Source: JAKACA01 sp050010115
GTDB lineage: Bacteria; Actinomycetota; Acidimicrobiia; Acidimicrobiales; Bog-793
NCBI GenBank assembly: GCA_050010115.1
Contig: JBEKLQ010000103.1
Coordinates: 1-14,838 of the forward strand
Reading direction: 5' to 3'
Length of the DNA stretch: 14,838 nt
Positions 1 through 7,154 of this stretch are shown piece by piece; the stretch's first letter is position 1, and every line of letters starts with the position of its first letter. The position numbers and the translations under genes were made by a program. Under the pieces are notes generated by a model. The model ran no database searches and was not told where the DNA came from. It worked only from the letters and a program-made list of their open reading frames with translations.

Positions 1-100
1 ACTCCAGCGCCGGTCGGTGGCTACGGTCATCGATCGGCGCCGCTTCGCGTCCGCATGCAGACTCGCCGAACCGTCCCCAGGGAATGGTGCCGAACCGTCT

Positions 101-1047
101 TCATCTAATCCTGCCGGCAACACCGGTGGAGGTGTCCAGCTCCGTCACAGTGTTGTCGGACCTGTTGGTGACCCACACGTGAGTGCCGTCCGAGGACACT
201 GAGTCGGGGCCGTTGAAGCCGTACGTCGCGCCGGTCAGGACCTGGACGAGAGCTCCGGTGGACGCGCCCAGCTCGGTCACGGTGTTGCCGGACTTGTTGG
301 CGACCCAGACGTCGGTTCCGTCTGAGAACACGGCGTCAGGGCCGTTGAAGCCGTAACTCGACCCGGAGAGAACCTGGACAAGCGCACCGGTGGAGGCGTC
401 CAGCTCGGTCACGGTGTTGGCGGTGTAGTCGGGCACCCACACGTGAGTGCCGTCGGAGAACACTGCGTCGCAGTCGTCGAACGTCTCTGGGAGCAGCTGG
501 ACGAGCGCCCCGGTGGAAGCGTCGAACTCGGTCACCCAAGACGTCTGTTCGTAGTAGCTCGTGACCCAGAGGTGGGTCCCGTCGGAGGACACGGCGGTGG
601 GATAGCAAAACAGGCTGCAGTCCTCTGAGGAGAGGACCTGGACGAGCGACCCGGTGGAGGCGTCCAGCTCGGTGACCGTGGAGCTGTAGTAGTTGGAGAC
701 CCACACGTGAGTGCCGTCGGAGGAGACGCTGTCGGGAGTGTTGAATTCGTACGCTGCAGATTTGAGAACCTTGACCAAGGCACCAGTCGAGGCGTTCAGC
801 TCGGTCACGGTGTTGCTGTAGTAGTTCGCCACCCACAGGTGCCCCCGCCCGAGGCGACAGCGTCGGGATAGTAGAAACCCCACCCAAGTGACTCGGGCCC
901 GCTCAGGGCAGAAGGCTCGTGGGCTGCGGCAGCGCTCGGCAAGTCCATCAGTCCGACAGGTGCCAGCAAAGCCAACAGCAGCAGGCCCGTGATGGCAAGA
1001 GTGCCCGCACCCATCCGCGCGGCGCTCTCGCGAAGGCATCTTCCCAT
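101..1047 (-). pseudogene. Secreted six-blade beta-propeller repeat protein, frameshifted
   Basis: The reading frame opens at ATG 1047, with a purine-rich RBS (AAGGGGG, about 10 bases upstream). It starts with a signal peptide: a basic start with Arg, a hydrophobic core (TGLLLLALLAPVGL) and an AAAA cleavage region near residue 40. It then enters the first blade but runs out of frame near 838-846. From there the -1 frame continues to the stop at 101-103 through six units of about 40 residues with the pattern SDGTHVWVxNxxxNTVTELDASTGALVQVL. The other repeat copies have one more base at this point (GTGAGTGCC against GTGCCCCCG), so a single-base deletion beside a run of five C explains the break. 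The units resemble NHL/YncE/Vgb-type blades, which fold into extracytoplasmic propellers; the ligand is unknown. The last blade ends abruptly (TSTGVAGRIR), so the 3' end may be cut short too. It could be intact if the deletion is a sequencing error. Confidence 0.75.
104..870. repeat. Tandem coding repeats, about 120-135 bp per unit
   Basis: Six tandem DNA units encode the propeller blades. The most conserved stretch is the segment reading CCGGTGGAGGCGTCCAGCTC on the plus strand, which recurs at about 120-135 bp spacing with few changes (near 138, 260, 385, 512, 652 and 788). Units 4 to 6 are the most alike, which suggests recent duplication or conversion between units. Unit 3 carries a short insertion (EQTSWVTEF). 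Confidence 0.8.
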
Positions 1048-1090
1048 CCCTCGTCCCCCTTTCGCGCCGGGCAGACATCCCGAGTAGCCG

Positions 1091-1133
1091 GACTCCGACG
1101 CAGATGATATGCGGCCAGTCGACCGTCGGAGTC
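1091..1133. promoter_or_regulatory. 10-bp inverted repeat upstream of the left propeller gene
   Basis: GACTCCGACG (1091-1100) and CGTCGGAGTC (1124-1133) form a perfect inverted repeat with a 23-base loop, 44 to 86 bases upstream of the propeller start codon. On the minus strand the loop contains TATCAT, a possible -10 element. The arms could be a regulator site around the promoter, or a hairpin ending transcription from the SDR gene upstream, but there is no T tract. An inverted repeat of this length with a free loop size can arise by chance in a window of this size. Confidence 0.3.
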
Positions 1134-1299
1134 TGCAGCAGCTCTAACGGGAAGGCTTTAAATTCAAACCCTCCGTCGCTCCAATCGTTCACGGCGACCA
1201 TGCGAGCGAGTGACCGATCGCTGCTTGTCGCTCTGCGTCTCCGCCTCTGGTGAGCAACAGCACACCTGAACGCCGTGCTGGCCATCCCGATTCTCTCGG

Positions 1300-2157
1300 T
1301 CACCGGACTTCGGAGAGGCCTCCATCGACGGCGAGGATCTGGCCGGTGATGTAATCGGCGGCGTGGGAGAGGAGGAAGATGGCGGCCGCGGCGACGTCCC
1401 AGCCAGTTCCTTGGCGGCCGAGGGGAATCGGGGTGCTGTCCCGATCGGGCTTGACGAGGCTCGCCAGTCGCCCCAGCGACGTGTCGATGAGCCCGGGCAT
1501 GACGACGTTGACACGTACTCTTCGCGGCGCTGCCTCTTTAGCGACGTACGCGCACAGTCCTGACAGGGCCGCTTTGCTGGCGGCGTAGGCGGGAATCTCA
1601 GTAGTGCTGACGACGCGAGCGGCAGTGGAGGAGGTGAGGACGATGGCGGCGCCGGGCGGCATCAGCGGAAGCGCGTGCTTGCAACACAAGAACGGCGACC
1701 GCACGTTGGCCGCCATGACTCTGTCCCAGTCGGCAGGTGTGGTGCCGGCCAGGTGGTTACCAGCGGCGATGCCGACGTTGAGCGAGACGGCGTCGAGTCC
1801 GCCCAAGTGCTCAACGGCCTGCTCGACGAGGCGCGCAACGTCAGTTTCGTCGCTGCTGTCTCCAACGAGGGCGTAGGCGGTACCCCCTTCCTCGGCGATC
1901 TGATCTGCAGTGGTCTGGGCGGCGGCAGCGTCGATGTCGGCGACGGCGACCGAAGCGCCTTCGCGGGCGGCGAGCAGGCTGATCGCTCGTCCGATGCCCA
2001 CTGGAGGGTCGTGCTGATCGTAGGTTTGCTGACCTCCGCCCACTACGAGCAGGCGGCGACCCTTCAAGGTGCCGTGGCCGCCAGCAGTACCCGCAGCGGT
2101 CTCACTCACATGAGCCGGCAACGGATCAGGGATCTCGGGGATGACGGTCACTGTCAT
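1300..2157 (-). CDS. Short-chain dehydrogenase/reductase (SDR family)
   Basis: The 285-residue protein starts at ATG 2157, which overlaps the stop of the upstream gene as ATGA; the open frame extends further upstream but runs antisense through that gene. It is a classical-type Rossmann oxidoreductase using NAD(P)(H). An acidic residue after beta-2 (VADID, about residue 74) favours NAD(H). Catalytic residues are visible: Asn in AANV (about 151), Ser in TSSTAA (about 177), and YAASK (Tyr 191, Lys 195). The family's PG motif (PGLIDT) and C-terminal DGG are present. The glycine loop is unusual: instead of TGxxxGIG it reads GGGQQTYDQHDPPVGIGRA, with about eight extra residues. A polar N-terminal extension of about 30 residues precedes the fold. 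It is cotranscribed with the CMD-fold gene, so both probably act on one substrate, which I cannot identify. Confidence 0.93.
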   Translation of the reverse strand: MTVTVIPEIPDPLPAHVSETAAGTAGGHGTLKGRRLLVVGGGQQTYDQHDPPVGIGRAISLLAAREGASVAVADIDAAAAQTTADQIAEEGGTAYALVGDSSDETDVARLVEQAVEHLGGLDAVSLNVGIAAGNHLAGTTPADWDRVMAANVRSPFLCCKHALPLMPPGAAIVLTSSTAARVVSTTEIPAYAASKAALSGLCAYVAKEAAPRRVRVNVVMPGLIDTSLGRLASLVKPDRDSTPIPLGRQGTGWDVAAAAIFLLSHAADYITGQILAVDGGLSEVR

Positions 2158-2738
2158 CGCCCGTTGTTCACGGTGCCCGAAGCGAGGTCGACGACGGCCA
2201 TTTGCGCGGGTTCGTCGAGATCGAGGCGAACCGTCTCGGCCAACCGGGCGATCCCGAGATAGTGACCGACGACGAGCAGGAGCTCCACGATGCAGCGGTC
2301 GGACAGGTGCTCGCGGAGGGCGAGAACCTCTCCCTGGGAGGCCCGGCCGGGGCCGGCCACCTGATCGGTGAAGCTGATCACAGCTCGCTGGCCGGGCGTG
2401 AAGGCCCGGTTCACAGCGTCTTGGTCGCGGCTCTCGTGAGCGGTGGCGAGCAGCTTGACTTGCTCGCTCGTCGCACCCACACCTGCAGCGATCGCTTCGT
2501 GCTGGAGTCGCTCGTAGGCGCAGCCGACCGTGGAGGCAACCTGCAAGATGGCGAGCTCGCGCAGCAGCGGGTCGAGTTCGAGTGTGGCCAGGATCGCCGC
2601 GCCGAAGGCGAGCCAAGGGCCGAGCAGCGTGGGAGCCTGGCCGACCATCCGGAATACGTGCAGGTCGGGCAAGAAGTCGAGTAGCTCGCGGACCTCTCTG
2701 GGAGCGCTCTGCGGATCGACGTACGGGATCAGTGCCAT
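2154..2738 (-). CDS. Carboxymuconolactone decarboxylase-fold (CMD/AhpD-like) protein
   Basis: This 194-residue, mostly helical protein belongs to the CMD family (PF02627 type). The signature is VGCAYERLQHEAIAAG, with Cys 73, Glu 76 and His 80. The CxxC pair of peroxidase-type AhpD is absent; only the first Cys remains, so a peroxidase role is unlikely and a lyase or isomerase-like role is more plausible. ATG 2738 has a good RBS (GAGGTG). It is the first gene of a two-gene operon with the SDR; the stop and next start share ATGA at 2154-2157. Its promoter and two palindromes lie directly upstream, facing a divergent TetR gene. Related CMD proteins often accompany SDRs in degradation clusters for aromatic or steroid-like compounds. 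That is family knowledge and does not prove the substrate here. Confidence 0.88.
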   Translation of the reverse strand: MALIPYVDPQSAPREVRELLDFLPDLHVFRMVGQAPTLLGPWLAFGAAILATLELDPLLRELAILQVASTVGCAYERLQHEAIAAGVGATSEQVKLLATAHESRDQDAVNRAFTPGQRAVISFTDQVAGPGRASQGEVLALREHLSDRCIVELLLVVGHYLGIARLAETVRLDLDEPAQMAVVDLASGTVNNGR

Positions 2739-2749
2739 CGTGCACCTCG

Positions 2750-2804
2750 ATACTAATCAGTATTGAATACTGTCCAGTATGCTCTTTGGGATGAGTGATG
2801 TCAA
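2750..2804 (-). promoter_or_regulatory. Promoter of the CMD-SDR operon with twin palindromic operators
   Basis: On the minus strand, TTGACA (2804-2799), a 17-base spacer and CATACT (2781-2776) form a good sigma-70-type promoter facing the CMD gene. Two 14-bp palindromes of the form ATACT-N4-AGTAT lie at 2767-2780 (on the -10) and 2750-2763 (early transcribed region), separated by 3 bases and so repeating every 17 bp. This is the arrangement expected when TetR-type dimers bind side by side and block transcription. The adjacent divergent TetR gene is the obvious binder. Confidence 0.75.
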
Positions 2805-3459
2805 CGGCAGGACAGGTGTGAGGCCCGCAACGGCGTCGAACCCGAACGCTCCCCCCGTTGTTCGGACCCGGCGGCCCAAGCGTGAGGTGGTGCGCCGTCG
2901 ATTGCTGGACGCGGCACTGGAGGTGTTCGCAGAGCGTGGCTTCGATACCGCGAATCTGGACCAAGTCGCCGCGTCCGCAGGCCTTTCGAAGGGCGCCATC
3001 TACTCGAATTTCACCAGTAAGGACGATCTCTTCTACGCCATGATGAGCGAGCAAGTGCTGGTCCGCGTGGAGTCGGTCCGAACCGCCCTGGCCGCCCGCA
3101 CAGCCTATGGTTACGAACCGCAGAACCTTCGCGACATCGGAGGTCTTCTCACCGAAGCGTTCACCGAGCAGCGGGAATGGCGGTTGGTCTTCTTGGACTT
3201 CTGGCGCCGCGCCGTCCGAGACGATGATGTGCGCACACGGTTCATCGCCCACCGAAGAACCATGCGGGATGCGATAGTCGACGGTGTCCGGCAAATCCTC
3301 GGCGAAGATCCGCCCCTCGGCGATTTCACCGTCGACGATGTCGTGACCGTGGTGCTGGCACTGTCCAACGGCCTAGCCATCGAACAGTACATCGACCCCA
3401 ACGCCGTGAGCGACGACCTGTTCGGGCGAGTCCTCGTGCAACTATCGCGTCGAGTCTGA
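2791..3459 (+). CDS. TetR family transcriptional regulator
   Basis: This protein has about 222 residues. The N-terminal TetR helix-turn-helix spans about residues 36-82: RRRLLDAALEVFAERGF, then LDQVAASAGLSKGAIYSNF, then SKDDLF. The C-terminal helical ligand-binding and dimer region is divergent, so the inducer is unknown. The start is uncertain. ATG 2779 lies inside the operator and is unlikely. ATG 2791 lacks an RBS. GTG 2818 has an AGGACAGG sequence just upstream and would leave the opposing promoter outside the coding region. The gene is divergent from the CMD-SDR operon and very probably represses it, and perhaps itself, through the two palindromes between them. Confidence 0.92.
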   Translation: MSDVNGRTGVRPATASNPNAPPVVRTRRPKREVVRRRLLDAALEVFAERGFDTANLDQVAASAGLSKGAIYSNFTSKDDLFYAMMSEQVLVRVESVRTALAARTAYGYEPQNLRDIGGLLTEAFTEQREWRLVFLDFWRRAVRDDDVRTRFIAHRRTMRDAIVDGVRQILGEDPPLGDFTVDDVVTVVLALSNGLAIEQYIDPNAVSDDLFGRVLVQLSRRV

Positions 3460-3939
3460 GCCCAGCCGCCGCGACGTGAGCGTGCTCGAATTATCCGGAT
3501 GCCGAAGCCGGCAGACAGGACACGTGTCCGATCCGAAGTAGCGCCGGGGTTGAAACCTCGTCGTGATCGTCGTGAAGGGCCATGACCCACGGCGACCACG
3601 CGGAAGGCCAGCGGCACGACCAGCCGCCTCGCCGCTCCTCGCGGTGGACAACGGGCAGGCCGATCATCGGGTTTGAAAGAGCCCCGAGTGGGTGCCCAAC
3701 AGGACGTCAGTCGAACCCAGCTTGCCCATCAAGCCAACGGTGCCTCGCAGCTCCTTCGCGAACGTGGCGGGTGCGACGCGGACGGGGACCCTCCGGCCTC
3801 ATTAACGAATGCCCGCGTAGCCCGTCCTCATTGCTCCGCACCGAGGCCCCAACGTGCCCGAGTGTGAGCTGTAGCCGCTTGTATCCCAGGACGAGGAAAG
3901 TCGCCGGCGCCACGGGGAGCGGCGCACTACGGTTCTGCC
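3460..3939. other. Intergenic stretch, no convincing gene
   Basis: Open frames here overlap one another on both strands and are rich in Arg, Ser and Pro, as expected of non-coding GC-rich DNA. On the minus strand, about 3790 down to 3669 reads as a short, better-composed stretch (VAPATFAKELRGTVGLMGKL) ending in a stop. It has no start codon or RBS and could be the remnant of a gene end. A perfect 12-bp palindrome, GGACACGTGTCC, lies at 3518-3529. I see no terminator with a T tract and no RNA gene. Confidence 0.5.
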
Positions 3940-4248
3940 ATGGATGTCAGCAGCTTCGACTTCTCGCTGGACGAAGTAGTCGACATCCTTTCAAGGCTGC
4001 CAGGCTTGGCCAAGATCGTCGAGATAGAGCCGAGAGTCCACGACGCAGAGGAAGAAACTCACACCGGCATAGAGCCGACTTTCCGAATCCGGTGTCAACT
4101 GCTCCTGGGCGACAAAGCAATCCGCCAGCTAGCTGCTATTGAAGCTGAGGCCGGCGTGGACACCGTGCTCGATCACGACAGCACCGTGAGGCTTCGGCGC
4201 GTGCCCCCAGACCAACTTGCTCGCGGAGGCACCGCGGAGCAGGTGTGA
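3940..4248 (+). CDS. Small hypothetical protein
   Basis: This 102-residue acidic protein begins MDVSSFDFSLDEVVDILSRL. It has a helical-looking first third, a central stretch with strand character (TFRIRCQLLLGD) and a short basic tail. It has no signal peptide, membrane segment or recognisable motif. The composition is balanced, unlike the Arg-rich frames around it, which favours a real gene. A clear RBS is missing: a GGGGAG lies about 20 bases upstream of the ATG, too far to be convincing. Third-position GC is lower than in the neighbours. It has no operon partner. The function is not recognised. Confidence 0.45.
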   Translation: MDVSSFDFSLDEVVDILSRLPGLAKIVEIEPRVHDAEEETHTGIEPTFRIRCQLLLGDKAIRQLAAIEAEAGVDTVLDHDSTVRLRRVPPDQLARGGTAEQV

Positions 4249-4333
4249 GGCTGCGGGTGGCAGCGCTCGTCGGCGGTCGCTCGGCCGAAAGGCGCGTGAG
4301 GTCTGATCGCGTCGCCGCGCGGGTGCTCCGGCG

Positions 4334-4362
4334 CCGACCGATGCGAACGGTCGGTCGCATCG
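4334..4362. repeat. Two overlapping, mutually exclusive hairpins
   Basis: CCGACCG (4334-4340) can pair with CGGTCGG (4348-4354), while CGATGCGA (4339-4346) can pair with TCGCATCG (4355-4362). The two hairpins share bases, so only one can form at a time. The element lies about 100 bases upstream of the HAD-like reading frame and after the small hypothetical gene. There is no T tract. It may be a terminator or attenuator-like structure, or chance in GC-rich DNA. Confidence 0.3.
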
Positions 4363-4459
4363 ACGAATAGCTGTATTGCCGACGATCAGCGGTCCGCACC
4401 GAGTGCCCTCGACCGGATGCCTCCCTGGATCGGAACGAGCAAGGTGCGAGACTCGCCGG

Positions 4460-4909
4460 ATGACCCAGGGAGCGCCTGATGATGTCGGGTCAGTCCGCGC
4501 CTTGCTGTTCGACCTCGGCGGCGTGGTGATCGAACTCGACTTCAAGCAAGCGTTCCGCGTCTGGGCTGAACGTGCTTCCCGTGATCCCGCCGAGCTGGCG
4601 GACGATTCGGGTTCGATGAGGCATACAAGCAACACGAACGAGGAGATCTTGACGCTGCCGCCTACTTCACCGCGTTGCGGCGGAACCTTGGCCTCCGCCT
4701 CTCCGACGATGACATCGTCTCCGGTTGGAATGACATCTACATAGCCCCCGTGCCAGGGATGGCAGCCCTGCTGTCTGCGGCAAGTCAACGCTTTCCCGTG
4801 TACGCGTTCACGAACTCGAATCCGACGCACAAGCGCGTGTGGGCCGGGCGCTTCGCGAAGGAGCTCTCCATCTTTCGACGATCGCTCACCTTCTCGAAGC
4901 TGGTTCGAC
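4460..4909 (+). pseudogene. HAD-superfamily hydrolase, frameshifted and truncated
   Basis: From ATG 4460 the frame reads MTQGAPDDVGSVRALLFDLG, containing HAD motif I in its FDLGGV form (nucleophile Asp). It breaks near 4595-4605; the neighbouring frame then continues as RFGFDEAYKQHERGDLDA, AAYFTALRRNLG and PVPGM to motif II (AFTNSNPTHKRVW). A single missing base after CTGGC restores one frame. Similarity weakens around FRRSLTFSKLVRR (about 4870-4905), where motif III (Lys) should follow, and motif IV (acidic pair) is absent. The homologous part stops just before the stop codon of the convergent permease gene at 4914. The gene therefore lacks its 3' third as well as having a shifted frame, and a functional enzyme is unlikely. 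Intact relatives are phosphatases or related hydrolases of the HAD-IA type. Confidence 0.75.
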
Positions 4910-4913
4910 GCGT

Positions 4914-7154
4914 TCACTCGTTTCGCGCTACCTCGGGTCCCGTTATCCGACTCAGGAGCGGGAACGTCGAGGCGATGATCGCGAGTGAAGCCGCGAGTCC
5001 ACCGAGGACGGTCGCCCAGTACGCGATCCCCGGAATTCTGAACGCGATGTCGACCTGGGAGCTGAGGTAGAGCGCAGCAGCAACCAGACCGACCACGATC
5101 GACACCGCGGCGACGAGAAGGAGCGGCAGCGCACTCTCCAGCGCGACGACGCGATGCAGCACGCCGGTGGGGACGCCAGTGAGCCTGAGCAGGCTGAACG
5201 GGCGCTTGCGCTCGCTCAACCCGGCTGCGATGTTCACGGCAAGGCTGCAGGCGGCGATGATCAGGCTCGCCACGATGATCACGTCGGTCATGTCCTGGAT
5301 CATCGTGAGAAGGCGCGAGGTGGCGGGCGTGTTCCCCTTGACCACCACCGGCGTTCCGCGGAAGGAAAAGGCCCGCTCAAGCGCGGTCCGTACCCGCTCG
5401 AGGGAGCTGGACGATCCGTCCGTGGCGACGACGACCGCCTCGGCGGGAAGACTCGCGATGCTCGCCACCGACAGGTGAGCGGACAGCCAGACCGTCGATG
5501 GGGACGCCGAGCTGTTCCCCGTGACCGGCTGGAGGAAGTAGCCGATCGTCGCCACCGTCGCTCCCGGTGCGCACTTGCCGATCGCGGGCGTCTTCGCCAG
5601 CTGGTCGCACGCAACCAGCCCCTCCCCATACATCTGCTGAACAGGGGACGGGCCGACGTGGACCACCGTCACGCCGCGCACCCCTGGCGCGGCGAGGAGC
5701 CCCGCGAGCACCTGGCCTGGGACAGAAGGAACTTCGGTGGAAGCGTCACACGGATTCGTGACTCCGCAGAACTGGTCGTCGAGGGTTGCGGTCGACTCGG
5801 CGCTGCCTCCCTGGGAGCTGACGGCGACGATCGAGCTGAGCGCCCCGATCGCTGCGCTCGCGACGAAGAGGGCGAGCACGAGCCCACTGATCGAGCGGAA
5901 GGCCGCCCGAGGATTGTCGAGGAGCCGGCGACCGGCGATGAGCGTGGCGGGGCGACTCGCCCGGCTGGCCATGAGTCGAGAGCCCACCTTGGTCAGCCAC
6001 GGTCCGGCGAGGACCAGCCCCACGAGGATCAGCACGAGGCCGACGAGCAGCTCCAGAATCTGGCTGCCGTTGCTCTTCGGCTTGCCGGCGGCATCGAAGT
6101 ACGCGAGCAGGGCGATGCCAGCTAGAAGTGGGACGGTCCGGACGACCCGCGGCGGGGCGGACGACGCTCGTCGACTCACACCGAGCGGCGATATCTGGAC
6201 GCGGCGGAGCGCGAGGCGCGCGGACACGACAGCGGCGATCGGGACGCCGATCACGACCAGCAAGACGTCGGCGAGGTTGAGCGATAAGTCGCCTTGGGCG
6301 AACGGCGCTCCGGCGAAGGGGACGTGGATGAGCAGCGGCCGGAACAGGAAGAAGAGGGCGAACCCGACCGCTACTCCCGCGACGGCTGCAACCGTCGCCT
6401 CCACCGCTGAGATCACCGAGATCTGACGCGGCGTGGCGCCGACGAGGCGCATCGCGGCGAAGCGCTCCTCTCGCCTCGCGGCGGACAGCCGGCTCGCCGT
6501 CGCGATCAAGATGAGCACGGGCAGCAACAGGGCGACGGCTCCACCGGCCAGGATCCACTTCAGAACGGGTCCGCTCCCGGTGCCGCTCTGACAGTTGAAG
6601 CAGTTGCTCGGCGTTTGCTGAATGCCTCGGACCTCGACCGCCCCAGGGACCTGCGAGAGCTGGCGCGCCTCGTGGCCGATGACGATGATCAGCGAGTTCG
6701 GGGACGGAAGCGCCGCTGCGCCGATCGTCCCGATCTGGCGCCCGGGGAACCGGTCGCGTAGCTCGTTCGCCGGCACAGACGCGAGGAGCGTCGTGAGTGC
6801 CGCCGAGGTGTAGAACTCACCTGGCCCGGGCAGGTGCGGAATCCCCGGCGGGACCGGTGCGTTCGGTCCGGTGGCGGCAACGTCGACGCGGTCGATCGCC
6901 TGGTTGCCGAACTGGTCGACGCTGAGCCGCCACCACAGCCGGTCGGACGTCGAGCTGCCCGACGTCGAGGGAGGCGTCTGCGCCGAGGTGTTGAGCCACG
7001 CGCCACGGTCGGTCTGGGTGCGCAGCCCGTTCACACCGGCCAGGGCGAACAGCAGCAGACCGACGCCGAGGGCAACGGCTGCCGCGGTGACAAGCACGCG
7101 CAGCGCCGCTTCGCGACCGCTGCCCAACGTCAAGCGCAGGCCAAGTCGGATCAT
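4914..7154 (-). CDS. FtsX-like ABC transporter permease
   Basis: This large membrane protein (746 residues) is encoded directly after its ATPase, with ATGA overlap at 7151-7154. The first membrane helix is at about residues 17-42, followed by an extracytoplasmic domain of about 160 residues. A block of three helices follows (WILAGGAVALLLPVLILIA, then VAAVAGVAVGFALFFLF, then VLLVVIGVPIAAVV), as in an FtsX domain. Two or three more helices lead to a second external domain and a final three-helix FtsX block, ending TGPEVARNE. This doubled layout fits permeases of the MacB/LolCDE/FtsX superfamily, which act by mechanical transmission, not as classical channels. The external loop has a CxxC pair (NCFNCQSG). 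The substrate is unknown; a PadR-controlled unit suggests drug or peptide export or resistance. One subunit probably supplies the whole membrane part. Confidence 0.93.
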   Translation of the reverse strand: MIRLGLRLTLGSGREAALRVLVTAAAVALGVGLLLFALAGVNGLRTQTDRGAWLNTSAQTPPSTSGSSTSDRLWWRLSVDQFGNQAIDRVDVAATGPNAPVPPGIPHLPGPGEFYTSAALTTLLASVPANELRDRFPGRQIGTIGAAALPSPNSLIIVIGHEARQLSQVPGAVEVRGIQQTPSNCFNCQSGTGSGPVLKWILAGGAVALLLPVLILIATASRLSAARREERFAAMRLVGATPRQISVISAVEATVAAVAGVAVGFALFFLFRPLLIHVPFAGAPFAQGDLSLNLADVLLVVIGVPIAAVVSARLALRRVQISPLGVSRRASSAPPRVVRTVPLLAGIALLAYFDAAGKPKSNGSQILELLVGLVLILVGLVLAGPWLTKVGSRLMASRASRPATLIAGRRLLDNPRAAFRSISGLVLALFVASAAIGALSSIVAVSSQGGSAESTATLDDQFCGVTNPCDASTEVPSVPGQVLAGLLAAPGVRGVTVVHVGPSPVQQMYGEGLVACDQLAKTPAIGKCAPGATVATIGYFLQPVTGNSSASPSTVWLSAHLSVASIASLPAEAVVVATDGSSSSLERVRTALERAFSFRGTPVVVKGNTPATSRLLTMIQDMTDVIIVASLIIAACSLAVNIAAGLSERKRPFSLLRLTGVPTGVLHRVVALESALPLLLVAAVSIVVGLVAAALYLSSQVDIAFRIPGIAYWATVLGGLAASLAIIASTFPLLSRITGPEVARNE

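Noticed and set aside
2158..3294. Long N-terminal extension of the SDR frame upstream of ATG 2157
   Set aside because: It runs antisense through the CMD and TetR genes, is Arg-rich and lacks any domain; ATG 2157 gives a normal-length SDR with a 4-base overlap.
3518..3529. Perfect palindrome GGACACGTGTCC
   Set aside because: A few 12-bp palindromes are expected by chance in 15 kb, and this one lies after the TetR stop with no promoter or gene start nearby.
3749..3762. 14-base inverted match to 4852-4865 (TTCGCGAAGGAGCT)
   Set aside because: About one such match is expected by chance in a window of this size; surrounding sequence does not match.
3582..4142. 186-residue plus-strand frame
   Set aside because: Its composition is random-like (Arg, Ser, Pro), it has no RBS and no motif, and it overlaps the better-composed small gene at 3940.
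4129..4917. 262-residue minus-strand frame
   Set aside because: It is antisense to the HAD remnant, whose motifs are recognisable; the minus frame has none.
5154..6125. 323-residue plus-strand frame
   Set aside because: It is antisense to the FtsX permease; the Arg/Asp/Gly-rich sequence is typical of shadow frames in GC-rich DNA.
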